Below, piece after piece: positions 34,862-48,760 of a DNA stretch of 64,000 nt. The translations under genes were made by a program, and so were the position numbers. Where the stretch lies: the NCBI GenBank assembly GCA_037349315.1, contig JBAIAC010000033.1, forward strand, positions 21,470,001 through 21,534,000, read 5' to 3'. This stretch comes from Chelydra serpentina. Taxonomy: Eukaryota; Chordata; Testudines; Chelydridae. Under the pieces are notes generated by a model. The model ran no database searches. It was not told the origin of the DNA and worked only from the letters and a program-made list of their open reading frames with translations. How positions within the stretch are numbered: position 1 is the stretch's first letter; every line of letters starts with the position of its first letter.

Positions 34862-34930
34862 CATAGAATCATAGAATCTCAGGGTTGGAAGGGACCTCAG
34901 GAGGTCATCTAGTCCAACCCCCTGCTCAAA
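34862..34930 (-). mobile_element. CR1 LINE 3' terminus
   Basis: Plus reading tcatagaatcatagaatctc followed by gggttggaagggacctcagg and tctagtccaaccccctgctc is the reverse complement of a CR1 3' end with its ATTCTATG terminal repeats. Very short, 5' truncated. Confidence 0.85.
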
Positions 34931-37606
34931 GGATATATTATTTCCAATCCATGAACTCTCCACCTCGCAGGCTGCTCTATAATGCTCTAGGCCTGGTTCT
35001 CTGCTGCAGCTGAAATCCATTCAGGGCAGCAGAGGAGGGTCCACAAGGGAGTCAGTTATAGTTGCCTGAATCTCTGTCTGACTCAAGCAGACTATACCAG
35101 CTTCATGCCATTTGGGAACTGCACTATGCCAGGGAAATTCTCAGTTGACCAGACATTCAAATTCCAACTCTTTATATTGTTGGAGCAGCCCAAAGAGACC
35201 AGAACCGGGGAGAGAGTCTGGGCCTATGCTTCAGCATTGCAATAAACCTCACTTAACAAGTGAATAACAAGTAATTTCCCTTGGTAATATCCTCCCCAAA
35301 CAAAACAAAAAAACCCAAATAGCAAGCTAGTTTGTAGATTTGTGATTTATTAAGTTCCCTAAACGTAGCTCACTCCCATCTCCTTAGGTATAGGTATGAG
35401 ACATGTCCAAACAGGATAACCAAGTCCATACACATTTTTAGGCTCTCATCCCTCATGGAATCTTTAGGATGCAGGCACACTTGGGACTTTATTTAGGCAC
35501 AAAGACAGGGGCTGAACAGTCTGAGACACATCTAAAATCTCTCACAGCACTTGCCACTTCGTCTCTGCTAAGCAGAGCAACAGAAGTTCAAAGCCCTTCC
35601 AGGTCCTTGCCTATGAGAATACTTTTTCTGAAAAATGTTCATGGTTGTTAACTATGGTGGAAGTGCTGGGGTAGATAAGGTGCCAATGACTGCCAGTATT
35701 TTTACAACAATGATGTGCAGACCAGCTCAGCGCAAGTTCAGACAACTTAAACACCTAGACCCTTATCTGCACACCCACCATCACGACCACTGGTGGAGCT
35801 GAACTGGTGTTAGCAATGGTAGGAAACTTTTAAACCAAAAGGCTAGTATAGGCACAGCATACTATGCCTTGCCTTCATTAAACACCAGGAATGTCCTTCT
35901 GGAGGCTTGCTGAGCCAATCAGATGAATGCTCAGTGCTCTGCATTGAGGCAGGGAATGTTTGCAGATTGTACGTACTGTTTGGTGTTTATTAAAAGGCCA
36001 AACAAAAACCAGATTAAACTTCAGAACAAAACCCAAAAATATTACTAACATTTATGAAGTCTGAAAAATTAATATCGGGGGGAGGGGCAGTTGAGAGAGG
36101 ACAAATCCACTGATATTCCCCAACGCAATGTGTTGATGTTTGGAATTTTTTAGTTCCTTTGCATATTAAAAGTTAAAATGTTAGAAGATGTTACCTTTGT
36201 ATAAGTGAATCTGAAAACTTGACTTTAATCAGTAATACAATCAAAGCATTGCTATTGCAAAATAGCATAATCAAATGCTGAACGATTTCAAATGCCATAA
36301 AACTAAACAGAGCCTTGAACAAAGATGTACTTTGGTGCATTAACCCATACATGTAATTACTGATAATCCTTTTCCATACACTATTCAAATATTCTGTCTC
36401 AAGGCTTGCCTTCCACTTATTTTAAAATATGACTGAATATCTCAATCAGCTCACAGTTTAAAGAACAAGCTGTCTAGCTCTTTTTGAATTACTGCCTAAA
36501 GCGCCAAATAAGGAATTCCATCAACCATAATTTAAAAGACCATTATATGGAATTCCTCTATTTGGTGGTCCTGATGAGCAAATTGATGGCCCGAGTGGAT
36601 TTTCAGTGCACATAACGACTGCTGAAAGCAGAACCAGGTTAGTTACGGTTCAGCCATGTGTAAATAGGGCTGCAACTAGCAGGATTTTTCTAGCACACTT
36701 AACTAGAGGACAAAAATCACTGAAAATAATGTACACAAAACCATACCAAAGTGGGAGGGGAGAGCAAAGCCCTGGGTACACTACCCATACAGCCATGTTT
36801 CTGTAGCCAACTCACGGCACTCACCACACCTGGTTACAAAAATGCATGGTTGTGTCCACAAAACAGCTTCCCCTTCACCCCCAGTATTCCTGTGTCAGAC
36901 CTATTTGTGCATCTGCATCTACCATGCTGCCAAACTGCACTTGCATCAATGCTTTCTAGGAAAATCTGGGCAGCAAAACCCAAGTGCCTCAGCAGGTGAA
37001 AAAGGGTGCCTCGGGGACAGAGACCAGCAGAACCAACAGTACATGAGGCAACATACTCTGGGGTGTTTTACCACATGGAGAGCTGGGAGAAAGGAGAACC
37101 AGCCATAGACACACTTAGGAGTCCCGATCCATACAGCAAAAAAAGCAACTTACAACATTTCACTCTGTTTACAGAAGATGTATTTTTTTTAATATGTAAC
37201 GGGTAAAAAAGACCCAACTTGAAACTTCAAGCCGCTAGACATTAGCTTATTCATCAAAGATGATAAACTTTAAAAATCTAAGACCATCTGGTACCATCAG
37301 ATCTGCGCTGCAGATTTCTGAAATGTGGATTTATTTATGAGTATAAAGGACTGTCAACAGCATTTGCATATAACCGTGGGTCCTCCGGCATTCTCCTGAC
37401 CTCCAGGAAGGTTGGGTTGTCAGATGTGGAAGATCTCCATGCCTATGCTGGTAGAGTCCCACTGTGACTTGACAGGAAATTAGTGGAACAAAAGACATTC
37501 ATTTGTATTATACTAACTAACGAAGTTAGGTGTATTGGGGAGAAAACAGAGCTCAAGTTACAGTATTATTAGAAATCCATATGATCCATCAGAAATCTAA
37601 CCCAAA
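34931..37606. other. Unassigned intron 1 sequence
   Basis: No gene, RNA or element end recognised over 2.7 kb. Confidence 0.5.
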
Positions 37607-37796
37607 GGGTATGTCTACACTATAGCTGGGAGGTGTGATTCCCTGCATGGATAGACAAACGCTTACTAGCTTAGCTTGAGCTAGTGCACTAAAAGTAGCA
37701 ATGTAGATATTATGGCACAGGTGGCTGCTTCGGCCTGCATGAGTCTGTCCATCCACACAGGGAATCATACCATCCAGCTACAGCGCAGACTTACCC
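37607..37796. mobile_element. PIF/Harbinger-like MITE, 190 bp
   Basis: Left end GGGTATGTCTACACTATAG; right end GCGCAGACTTACCC. Flanked by AAA on both sides (37604-37606, 37797-37799). Subterminal gattccctgcatgg is inverted as cacacagggaatc. Same group as the elements at 15203, 23848 and 51269. Confidence 0.75.
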
Positions 37797-37799
37797 AAA

Positions 37800-40700
37800 G
37801 GGACCTGATTTGCAGCACTTTCTGAAAATCAGACCACTCTAAGGTGTCTCAAGTTGGACAACAATATCACTAGTCGTTTTTCTTAAACCTTGGCCCTCGT
37901 TCTTCACAGTTAAATATACTTAAAAGAAATAGTTCAGCATGTACTTCTGGTAAAGATCAGTGTACTTCATGTAAGAAAATAAGGAGTCTATTCAGTGTTT
38001 AAAATGCAAACAAGGCACCTTCAAGGACTAAAACAAGCTTAAATATAACACTGATCATGTGTTTCTAACCTGTAGATTTTCAGATTTGATTCATGCATAC
38101 AACAGGGCAGAATCTATTATTAAATTCTATTGTTCTACAGAGCACAGAGACCTGCTGATATTTCTTGGCTATGAACTTTAAGTTGAAATTAAAGTTAGGA
38201 TTTGTTTTATAAAATAGAAATGCATTAGTACAAACAAAGATTGATAATTGTCAGCATTTCAATATTCCGTCATGCCCTTTTACAGGTATGCAGATTTTTT
38301 TTCCTTCAGGCTAGGGTGAAGGGCATAGCTGTATGAATTTTCTCCATTTGATTTACATATTGACTATAATAGGGACTTTGAATATTGTCACTTATAGATT
38401 GATAAACAGACTACACAGACTAATTGTTTTTTAGTGTGTTTGGACAGATGGCAAATTTTACAGCCATATGGTAATTATTTCCATTCTGTTGAAAGTATAT
38501 TAACACCCAAAAATGTTTAAAATGAGATGATCTAAAATAATTTTTCCATGAAACCCAGAATAAATGAAAAACTAAAGAGCTAAGATGAGCAAAGCTTCTG
38601 CACACTAGAAATAGGACTGTTTCCCCCCAGTTTAGTGTAGATTCCATGGCCTTAGGGCAATAAACTGTTATTGATCCAACTGGCTTTGTGCACTGGGTCC
38701 TCAGCTGGAGTAGCAGTGGTGCAGCCAGAAGATAATGTTGCCTCATTTTTACCACTGATGCCTTGCCTTTGGTTTAGCTGCCACATTGACTACTTGGTAT
38801 TTAGGCTGTCCTCTGAAGTCTGCACATTTATTTTCTCTTCCTGAGAATTCTTTCTAAATCCTTCTCTGATCCTGAACTGGATTTAAAACTCAACCAAATT
38901 ATTTCAGCCCTGTTTCTATTTTGAAAAGCGCTAAGGGCCAAATCTTCAGCACTGATGTGCTGCTTCAGCAGGGCAAAGGTGATGGGAAGCTGGCTTGAAC
39001 AGTCAGCTGAGAATTCCTCTTGCATGGGGGTCTCCACTTCATCTTCCCCTGCCCCCACCCGTCCCCACCGCCACCTCCAGCACAAGAGCCGAGCAAGAGG
39101 GTATGGACGGTGTTCTAGCAATCCTAGGCCAGTGAAACAACCTCTAGTTGGGTGTTACTGCCAGCATAAGCTAAATCCACCACTCTGTGGAATCAAACTG
39201 GCACCTGATGAGTTCAGGTTCAGGGGGCCAGAAGGGTGGCAAAAAGCAACCTATGCCGGCCTCTCTTCTTCAAGTGCTGCTCAGGCACACCTCCGTATCT
39301 GTACACAGCAGAATTGATAAGCCGCAGAACTACTTCAGCATTAAGAGTTTTTCTTATCATATTACCAAAAGCAAAGTGTTCCTGGATAATACATCACGGT
39401 GATACTCATTCCCAAGGAGACGACCTGCATAAGACCTTATCTACAATGTTATGCTTTTATTGTGGGGCTTATAGTGCATAGGACATTTTACACGCCTCGT
39501 GCACTGGGATGAATTTAACCCCTAAACACAAGAGAGCGCTAAGCCAACAGGGCCTGAGTCTCCTCTCGCATCAGCTTTCCACAGTTGTAACTCAGCTCAT
39601 TACAGTTCATTCTTATTTACACCAGTGTACATGGAGGCAGAGTTAGGCCCACAAATTCTAAACAGGGCTTGTTTTATGCTAAAATAGTAAAGCCATGTTA
39701 TACAAGAGATTTTCCATGTAACATTTCAGAACAAAACTTTTGCTTGCTTCATTCTTCTGAAACACATTTGGAAATTCCACACGTCCTGTGTAACAACAAT
39801 GATCTGTTTGGAAAGTGCCGAGCATATACAAGAGTCGTTGCTACTTAATCAACAAGTGGCAGCAGATGTTTTTCTTTGTCAGGAGAGGCAAGGTTTATGC
39901 ACCATTTCCCCCCATCTTCCATAAGTAAATTCCATCGAACCACGAGCTAAAATCTGTACTCATCATAGTCACTATAATCTAAAATGAGTGCCTGGTGTTA
40001 GAATGTAATTACACAGTCACAAGGATGAAGCACCAATTGGTGAGAAATTCTTACTGTGCTTTTGCAAGTTCCCACTTTGGCACCACAATTAAGAATTAAA
40101 GGAAGACAAGAAACATGGAAATGAATGGTCCTGTGCATTCAGACTTTTAGTTCTCTACTATTACAAACCACTATCCGCCTTTTAGATGGATTGCATCTCT
40201 CTTGAAAGGTGTCAAGCGACAGACTCAATAGCCTCTACTTCCCCATCCTCCCACTGGATACATACAACATGGGCAGTAGCTGTGGCTGTTTCCCCACACC
40301 ATCCTAATGTCCTCAAGAGACAGGCCGCCTCTACAAATATGAGGGTTGTCAGTCTCTGTAGCCCATTCGGACTTTGGCTTCTCTGCTGGAATTGCTAACA
40401 AAATGGCAATCATGACGTGGACACATCCATTAGGAAATTAACTAAGACCTCAAAATCAGGCTGTATGCACACCACTGAAAAACTGGCAGATGGCGGCAGT
40501 TATCAGTCATTACTAATCTGGGCCACATTTAAACCAGACCACCTAGAACCGAGAAGCTCCATATCCTATCAACAATTCTCAGAACTATCCAGGAACTATC
40601 CCACCATAAATGTATTCATTTATTTGCAATGGTCACTCGTAACACTTGAGGGGGCTACAGAGATATTTTTTTAATGAAATGGAATAAGACTAAATATTTT

Positions 40701-43700
40701 TAAAACCTTTTTCTCGTAGCTCTCCTCCCTCGAGCTGCCCACTCTCCGAATCATCAGGGATTTTGGGTCTATTTGTGGATCACCATCCCAGTGGCCTCAA
40801 CTTTCCTTCACGTTGACAATGCTGCAGATAACACTGAGCACCAGGTTAGATTTCAGTTATACCAGCATCTCTCAAGAGTAATTCCAGTTAAATCAATGGA
40901 ATTACGCCGTCATAACATTTGTGTAAAGTGAGAGGAGAATCAGGCCCCTGGTGTTATTAGCAAAATGATTGCTTGCACAGCCAGTCACTTTGCTAATTTT
41001 GTCGTTAATATCTGGGATTACTATCAATACTACAGGATGGCACTGGCAATGATCTAAATACCACTGGTATTAGATAGATAGGTTTTCAGTTATTTGCGCA
41101 GAAGACACAGCTTCCTTTGTGTTTTGTATAGCACAAAGCATATTGCCTGTATTTAACAGCATGAAAAATCTTTGCAATAGCAACTTCTGCAACTAACAAA
41201 AATCCAGTGCACTCCTCCTCCTCTGCTTTTCTGAGAACTGATCAATTATAACGACTATCCTGAGCTCTTTCTTCCTAGAACTGGCAATAAAAACAAATTT
41301 TTCCAATGTTTAATAGCCGTCATCTCTTCACATTCCCCAGATTATTTCAGATACCATTGAATGGCATCTGCAAAAGCTTTCTGTAGATAATCACCACCAA
41401 AAAGATAGGAGAAAAAAAAGTATGAGCTGTTTAATGAAGAGGAAAAGAGATTTTATTCCTATGCCAGACCTGCAACATTTTGATTCACATTTTAAAATGT
41501 AGGATTTTAGTAAAAAGAACCCTGTCCAATAAAATAATGTCCTTGCAGCAATGTCTCAGGTTAAGGAGAGACAGTCCAATGTTTTCCCAACCCAGCTCAT
41601 AACATAAGTCTTGGTTAAGCAAGTAAGAACTGCCCATAATGTACATTGTCTCTGAACAAATACTGTACATAATCACATCCTTTTAAATTTAACATTTGTA
41701 TCATCTCTTTGTCAATTTCAAAATCAATCACCACCATCTGGTCTTTCTTCTACTAAATTATAAGACTTAAGAAATTACTAGAAGTGAAGTCAAATTAAGA
41801 ACCCGGGGCTCACAAACTGCAAAACAATCCAGCATGGCCAACACTCACATATTGAGTTTCTATGGCAATTAAAATAGTATAAAAAAATAAAAGTAGAATA
41901 TATGAATTTAAGTAGACTTTTTTGGGTTAGAGTTTCAATAAAGAATACTGTAATTGCAAGCTAAAAGGTACAGATTAAATATTTTTAAAACCATACTATC
42001 CTTCTCCATTAACATTGTATTTTTTATTTTGATTTCAACATATAAAACATAAGAACTCCTGCCCCAGCTCTCAGCACTCTTGACAAATAATTTAAAATAG
42101 TCCAAGAGAGATAAGAGCAGCAGAAGCAATACAACCTCTTTCTCTGGACCAAAGAATCCAGCCCACAGTTGTCCAACAGCAGATTTGAGTTAGGTCCCCA
42201 AACTGTGTACTCAACTGACCAAAGGTAAGCATATGGCCTCAAAGGGGACCAATATAAAGTTTGCTACATTTTCTGGCTGTTTTCCTCACCTACCAAGTTC
42301 CAAAGAGATTCTCATTCACACCCCAGTTGCTTTAAGACACATGCTCTGGGTTGCATGATGCAGAAAGTCACATCTAATGTCATTAACATATTGAAAATAC
42401 CTCAACCCACACCTCCTCACTAACCCTCCCAATGGTCCACAGACACATTGAAGAGAAGGGGTGATAAATTGGAATCTTGTGGGGAAGAACCCTTAGGAGA
42501 GGAAAAGCAATTACCCAAAACTACCTTCTAGGATCTCTCTGCTAGAATAATAATAAAAGCATGGCAAGGCAGCCCTGCAGAAAGAGCCAAGTTGGAGTAG
42601 GAAATCTAACACTTTGGACCCTGCTATACTAGTCTGCTTGCATCGGGAATGTCTTTGGGACCAATGTGTCTAGAACTTCACATGTAGGAAACCATATTTT
42701 AGACCATCTAGTATACTAATTCACGAAGCCTATTCATGACATCAAACAACAGGCAACGCTTTTAAGTAGATATTTACCAATCCATCTTAAATTATTTCTA
42801 ATACTTATGTGCCTATTTTGCTTTGCTGGCAAATAATTTAGAGTTCATGCAATAGAGCATCTTGACCTCTTTCCGTTACAGTCCTGTGTCATACTCTGTC
42901 ATTTATGCTCTGTTAATAGGTATTTGAAAATGTGTTGCTAACCACTGCAATGTAACATTTACAATTCACAAGAGAAGTCTTTTATGGGTTACACAGAGTT
43001 TCTGTACTTCCTTCAGACAGAAAGATTTAAATTAAAAATTCAGGTGAAGGAGGTCTGGCAGGGAATGCAAAATGAACAAAACATTTCATTTCAGCTGCTT
43101 ACTCTGGTGCCCTAATATGAAGTTTACAATATAAACTATTCCTCCAAAAGAATTAGAAATTTTCTTCTCTAGAGCCAAGGAGAAAAGTTCCAAGATGTGA
43201 TAAACCTAAAATACAGTCATGCAAACTTACTGCATTAAGAGTGAAAGACTCGTAACACGTCCACTCAGCAGAGGAAAGCAGCCAGTAGCCATGATGGCAT
43301 GGAAGAGGAGCTGCCAGATCTCAAGAGGTTTATTTACAACAATCTTTATGAAAGAAATTAAAGTACCCCGGTTCTCAACTAGCTGATGTAAAAAGCTCTT
43401 CTGAAAGCTAGATATTTTCCAGAAGAGGTTTGGGGTGGCTGAACACTGTATCGGACATCTGAAAAGAGCCATGAGCTGCTGTCTGAACAAGATCTTAATT
43501 CGGCATTTGAAAGCCGATATATTATCTTTCCTACTGAATCAGTCCGAGGATCCTGGGAGTAAATGTTCAGGTCTAACTTGGGGTTAGGGAGAGTCCCCAA
43601 GGATCCAATATGAAGGTATTTGTGTAGAAAGGTCTCAGACAACATTCAAGGAGAATCCAGAGTATCCTGTCTATGAACCCTAGAGAGCACAAGGGGATTT

Positions 43701-44875
43701 AAGGCTTAAATTTGGCTAAGCCCTGACCTACTGATTCACCAGTAAGACATCCGTCCTTCAAGCTTCTCAAAAAGATACAGCATGGAACTGCAGACCATTC
43801 ACAAATACCCAGACATTGCCCCAGGAACCTCGAGCACGGGAGAAAGTGGAACAGGCACAAGGAACCATGAAGAAGCTTGGATTCCAAGAGGCAGAATCTT
43901 TTCCTAATCAGGCAACATCTGTCTATGAAGGGCAAAGAATGGGTTTTGAAACTCTGTAACTTTTTTTTCTTTTGAAAAACTTTCCCAAACAAGGGCTCAA
44001 TTCCTGAATACTCAAGTACCACCAAATCGGATATCTACTTCATTATTATTTTGCTTATTTTTATATGGAGATTGGACACAGGTTCAAGTTCAGAACTGAC
44101 TACACCTGAATTTGGAGGGTGTCACATCCAGTTTGGGCCCATTCTGTTTTTGGCTTGAAAGGGACAGTGTCCACTTTCAGCACTTGGTAATATAGTCTGT
44201 TTGGAAATGTTTAGAAAATCCCTTTAAGTACATTTTCTAAGGGTTTTTCAGTTCCCTCATTGATGTTTATAAGGGTGTTTTCAATAAAGGAATATTGAAC
44301 TCCCATGCTGGGCTACACATGGGAAACAATGAATATGACAGAGAGCTGTCAAATGCATGAAGTAAAGAAACTGGAAAAAATACAGAAAAATATTTTTCCG
44401 CTAACTTCTTTCAAGTCAAGTCACCTTAGATGTGGCTTATAAGTATGGATGGTACTAAATTTGGGGCTATAATGAGTTTTATGTTGGTAGTATCACTTTA
44501 ACTGCAATAATCAACACTCATTGCTGGTGATTAAAGTGAAGCTTATCAGAGGGTACTAAATCTTCAGCTATGTAAAGTGCACTCATCTGATTAAGTGCTG
44601 TATATGTCTTAACCAATTCAATCCCTTTGGTCATTTAATTTAAGGACAATACAATTCCGATGGGTGAAGGAAGTGAAGGAATCATTACTACAAACACTGA
44701 TTTTATAAAGGCCCCCAGGAACACATTTTATATAGACCTACATCTTCCCCCAAGTGACCACTGGGATCACATCCTTCCCACCCCTAAAACATACTAGGGG
44801 ATATCATGCCTGTTCTATAGCACCTCAATGGACAAGTGAGAAACGTCTCAGCTTTCTTCTCACCACTGATTTGCC
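37800..44875. other. Long apparently unique intron stretch
   Basis: About 7 kb. Two pieces of an old MITE-like repeat with gaggagaatcaggcccc-type ends are seen at about 39545-39655 and 40850-40950. No coding exon, RNA or other element end was recognised. Short frames (for example 43379-43645 minus) have no known motif. Confidence 0.45.
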
Positions 44876-44883
44876 CTTAATGG

Positions 44884-46144
44884 CAGGGCTGGCCTTACCA
44901 TGAGGCAAACTGAGGCGGCCACCTCAGGTGCCAGACTGGCTGTGAAAGGAACTGTTGGTGGGAGAACAGTGGCAGAAGGAAATGGAATCACCAGAAACAT
45001 ATATAACTTCAAACTTCTGTGTGGCTTAGTGTTTTGGCATGACATATTGTTTGAAATAAATGTTGTAAGAAAGAGACTCCAAGGTTTTAACCTTGATATA
45101 TCTGGAGCAATGGAACAACTGCACAAAGCGAAGTCATACCTACAGTCTTACCGGTCAGATGAAGGATTTCAAAATGTTCTGAAGAGTGCACAGAAGTTGG
45201 CAGAGGAACTTCACACTGGAGCTATTTTCCCACCCATTCAAGAATACAAGAGTCACTGAAGAAGATGACATTTAGATTATAAGACACGGGATAATCCCAT
45301 AAGAGACCCCAAACAACAATTCAAAGTTGAATTCTTTAACCAGGTGCTAGATTGTGCAATACAGTCAGTTGAAGAACGTTTCATGCAGCTCACAGAACAC
45401 AGCAGTATATTTGGGATGTTGTATGATATTCCAAAACTCCTCACTATACCTGAAGACTTACACCGCAATGCAGAGCACTAGAGACGGTATTGACACATGA
45501 TAACATGCGCGATATTGATGCAAGCGATTTAGGTGATGAACTGAAAGTCCTTTCAAGATACATTTCAGCAGGATCAACTCCAAAGGCTGTTCTGGAATAT
45601 ATGTGCACAAGTAAGATGACCACCCTCTTTCCAAATGCTTTTGTTGCTCTGCGCATACTTCTAACATTCCTGTAACAGTTGCCTGTGGAGAACGCAGCTT
45701 CTCCAAGCTGAAGTTAATCAAAACACATCTACGCTCCACAATGACACAGGAGAGGCTGGTCGGCCTTGCAACCATCTCAATGGAGCATGAGCTGGCCCAG
45801 ACTGTGGACCTTCAGGAAGCAGTTCAAATCTTTGCAACCAAGAAGGCATGGAAAGCACCACTTTGATTATTCAAACAGATAAAAATGCCAGTGTTTACTA
45901 TGCAAACAAGTTACATTTGCTGTTCAGGCATTTGAAAGTTAAGTGTTACTTAAAATTTTTGAACAAGGCATTTTAAGTTGGTAGTTCTCCTTTATTGGTG
46001 TAGGTAGCAGAGTAGTACCATGAGAGAGTAGAACAGGAAGAAGGCAGAATTGGGATCTTTCGAAGTTTTGGCCCAAGCGAGGGGACATGGGGGCGTCATT
46101 TGAGCTCCCCGCCTCAGGTGCCAAAATGTTGTGGGCCGGCCCTG
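44884..46144. mobile_element. Decayed hAT transposon with transposase remnants, 1261 bp
   Basis: Ends CAGGGCTGGCC and GGCCGGCCCTG. Flanks CTTAATGG (44876-44883) and CTTAATGA (46145-46152) match 7 of 8. The left subterminal gaggcggccacctcag resembles the hairpin in the MITEs at 3960 and 10672. The interior is the C-terminal part of a hAT transposase only, so the element lost its DNA-binding and most of its catalytic region. Confidence 0.85.
44950..45870 (+). pseudogene. hAT transposase, C-terminal part, broken
   Basis: Read with frame changes, the plus strand gives SYLQSYRSDEGFQNVLKSAQ and LAEELHTGAIFPPI (about 45136-45240), then VEFFNQVLDCAIQSVEERF, then DIDASDLGDELKVLSRYI and TTLFPNAFVALRILLTF (to 45671). 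After a further frame change comes PVTVACGERSFSKLKLIKT and MTQERLVGLATISMEHELA (about 45671-45800), the hAT dimerisation region. This resembles ZMYM1/TTF-type hAT proteins of vertebrates. Breaks: a stop at about 45256, an in-frame TAG at about 45480 and a frameshift near 45671. The N-terminal zinc finger and DDE core segments are not present. Confidence 0.85.
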
Positions 46145-46159
46145 CTTAATGAAGTCGTG

Positions 46160-46732
46160 TAATTTTTTTAATAAACTGCTAGAAGTTGTGGCACACTGCC
46201 AAACACCTCTCCTGGAAGGGCAGGCCACCAGTGGGGAATGTATGAGTCATGCTCTCTCTGTGGGGAGAGGTAAAGTGGATAAGATAGGGTTAGTGAGGAA
46301 GCAGAAAGGTCGAATGCTGAAAGCCCTCTGAAGCAGGGGCCATCCTAGTACTATTTGACTGTACATTGCAGCCCTTATCCTTGACTGAGGTCTTCAGATG
46401 TTTCCACAATTGAAATTATATGTAACAATGATATGCAGGATTTCTCCCCATTTGCAATTTCATAACTTAAAAAAACAAATTCTGTAGTTCCTAATGAAGC
46501 AGAACTCCCACTGGCTTCACTAAGAGTTTTGCTCAGTTAAAGGCTGAAGAATTTGGGTCAAAATATTTTTTCTCCTTTTTCAAATGATGATATAGGTATT
46601 TTGCAAAATCACAAAACAGGACACACACTCCTAGGTTAATGACTGTAGAGAGAGACCTCTTTAGATATGTGTAACACATTCCTAGTGAGAAGCAGAACTA
46701 CAGGTATCTGGATAAGAAAAAGAGAGCGGGAC
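46160..46732. other. Unassigned intron 1 sequence
   Basis: No gene or element recognised. Confidence 0.5.
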
Positions 46733-46735
46733 TAA

Positions 46736-47031
46736 GGGTAGGTCTATACTCACGCGTCCTGTCAGAGGCGCGGGATCGATCTTCTGGGTTCGATTTATCG
46801 CGTCTTGTCTAGACGCGATAAATCGAACCAGGAAGTGCTCCGCCGTCGACGCTGGTAATCCAGCTCGACGAATGGAGTAGGCGGAGTCGACGGGGGAGCC
46901 TGCGCGCCGCGTGTGGACCCCGGGTAAGTGCTTTTTCATTCGAACTAAGATAGTTCGACTTCAGCTACGTTATTCACGTAGCTGAAGTTGCGTATCTTAG
47001 TTTGAATTATGGGGTTAGTGTAGACCAGCCC
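46736..47031. mobile_element. PIF/Harbinger-like MITE, CpG-rich, 296 bp (copy B)
   Basis: Ends GGGTAGGTCTATACT and AGTGTAGACCAGCCC with perfect TAA duplications (46733-46735, 47032-47034). Same two hairpins as copy A at 24145, with a small insertion (aatg) after ccagctcgacg. Non-coding. Confidence 0.9.
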
Positions 47032-47034
47032 TAA

Positions 47035-48725
47035 GTAATGGAGATAACAAGCTGTCCAAGATCTGTGTGTGTGGTTAGATTATAGTGTAACTTCCCAAAA
47101 GCAAAGATTCAATTTCATGGAACTTTAGTGAAAGTGAACAAGAGTGTGTGGATTCTACTTTGTTGGAAGAATACTTTTTCATAGAAAAAGGCTTAATACA
47201 CTGAATACTCCCCACTGTTACCACACTTCCTGTCCTATCTCTGAGAACAAATCAATCAATAATAAGCATAGAAAACAAACTCTCTACTTCCAAATAATAA
47301 ACGTAGTGGTTTCCTTTTAGACTCCATGTTAGTTCTAAAGCGTATAGCGTTGAAAAAAGTATATTGCTCCATACGAGGACATTTGATTCCACTTGCAGCT
47401 ATACCGCTGCTTCACCACATTGCACAAACAAGTATTTGTCCAAATAAAAAAAAGAAAAAGCTAATCTTAATCAGGGACATAACATTCCAATAGTCCACAT
47501 CCAGGAATCCAGAACATGACTGGGGATGGCCTATGAAAACATGTTGTACAAGATTGCTATATATTTTCGAACCCCTTCCAAAAAGGCCTTTGCTGGCTAA
47601 ATTACTTTTTTTTTTTTTTTTTTTAAAGCCTGGTCTTCTCAGAATAGGTTGCAGAACTACTGTTACTATTGTTTGTCCCTTGTATTATAGCAACACCTAG
47701 CAGCCCGAGTCAGGAATCAGGGTCCCCGTGTGCTAGATTATGTGTGAACGTGAAAGCTGGGATTTTCCAGTGAGTTAGGCACTCAACTCCCAGTGAATTT
47801 CAATGGGGTTTGAGCCCTGTTGTACTAATTTACACGGCATAAATGGGCCCAAAGAGTCAAAGCTGTTAACATAACCCAGTCACTGTCCAATGTTAAATAG
47901 TGTTAAACCTGGTTTGGCATACAGAGATCTCAGCTTGCTTAGGACCATAGCAAACACACCACTAAAAATCCTTTCAACCTTTTATTAAAGATACAGAGAA
48001 GAAAGAAAAGCAGTTAAAGTCTTTGAAATGTAAGATCCCATTTCCAGGAAGACAAAACAAAACACACAAAAGGGGAAAGAGAAGAACAGCTAAGATAGAA
48101 AATGCAATTTCGGTCTCTGCTGTTGACTCTCATGCAATCTCACAGCTGGAAAAACATAGGCACAGCACACGGTCTTATCAGCCACTCAGAGATCTGGCAA
48201 GCTCCGTACCGGCATTGTGCTGTTTAGGGCATTGTTTTTAGCTGCCGCTGTCTGGTCAGAGGCTTACAACAGTGTTGCAAAATACACAGTCTTTGACAGC
48301 TAAGCCAGACTCTTATTAGACAGAAGGAAAAAGGAGAGGGATTGGAAAGAGAAGAAATAAGGTAGAGGAAGGAAAAGAACACATGGGGGGAAGGCGGAGA
48401 ACAAAGTCTCACATCCCAAATGATGTTCAGGATTCAGACAGAGCTGGTAAAGATGGCAGCAGCATCCGGGTCCCTTCTCTGCTCAGGACATATCTCAGGA
48501 TTAAGATGAAGAAAGTCTGGGGTCCCAAAAGATGGTGGGGGTAGCAGGAGGATTACCACCTTTAAAATGCAAAAAAGCCAGCACACACACACACACAGCG
48601 CCCATCGCAACCCCAACCACAAAGCAACTCAGCAGCTCCCACCCTTCAACAGCCACTTATAGTATCTAGAGAGATAACACAGACAAGACTGATAACATTG
48701 CACATCTCCTCACTCTTGGGTGATT

Positions 48726-48760
<35 letters not shown>

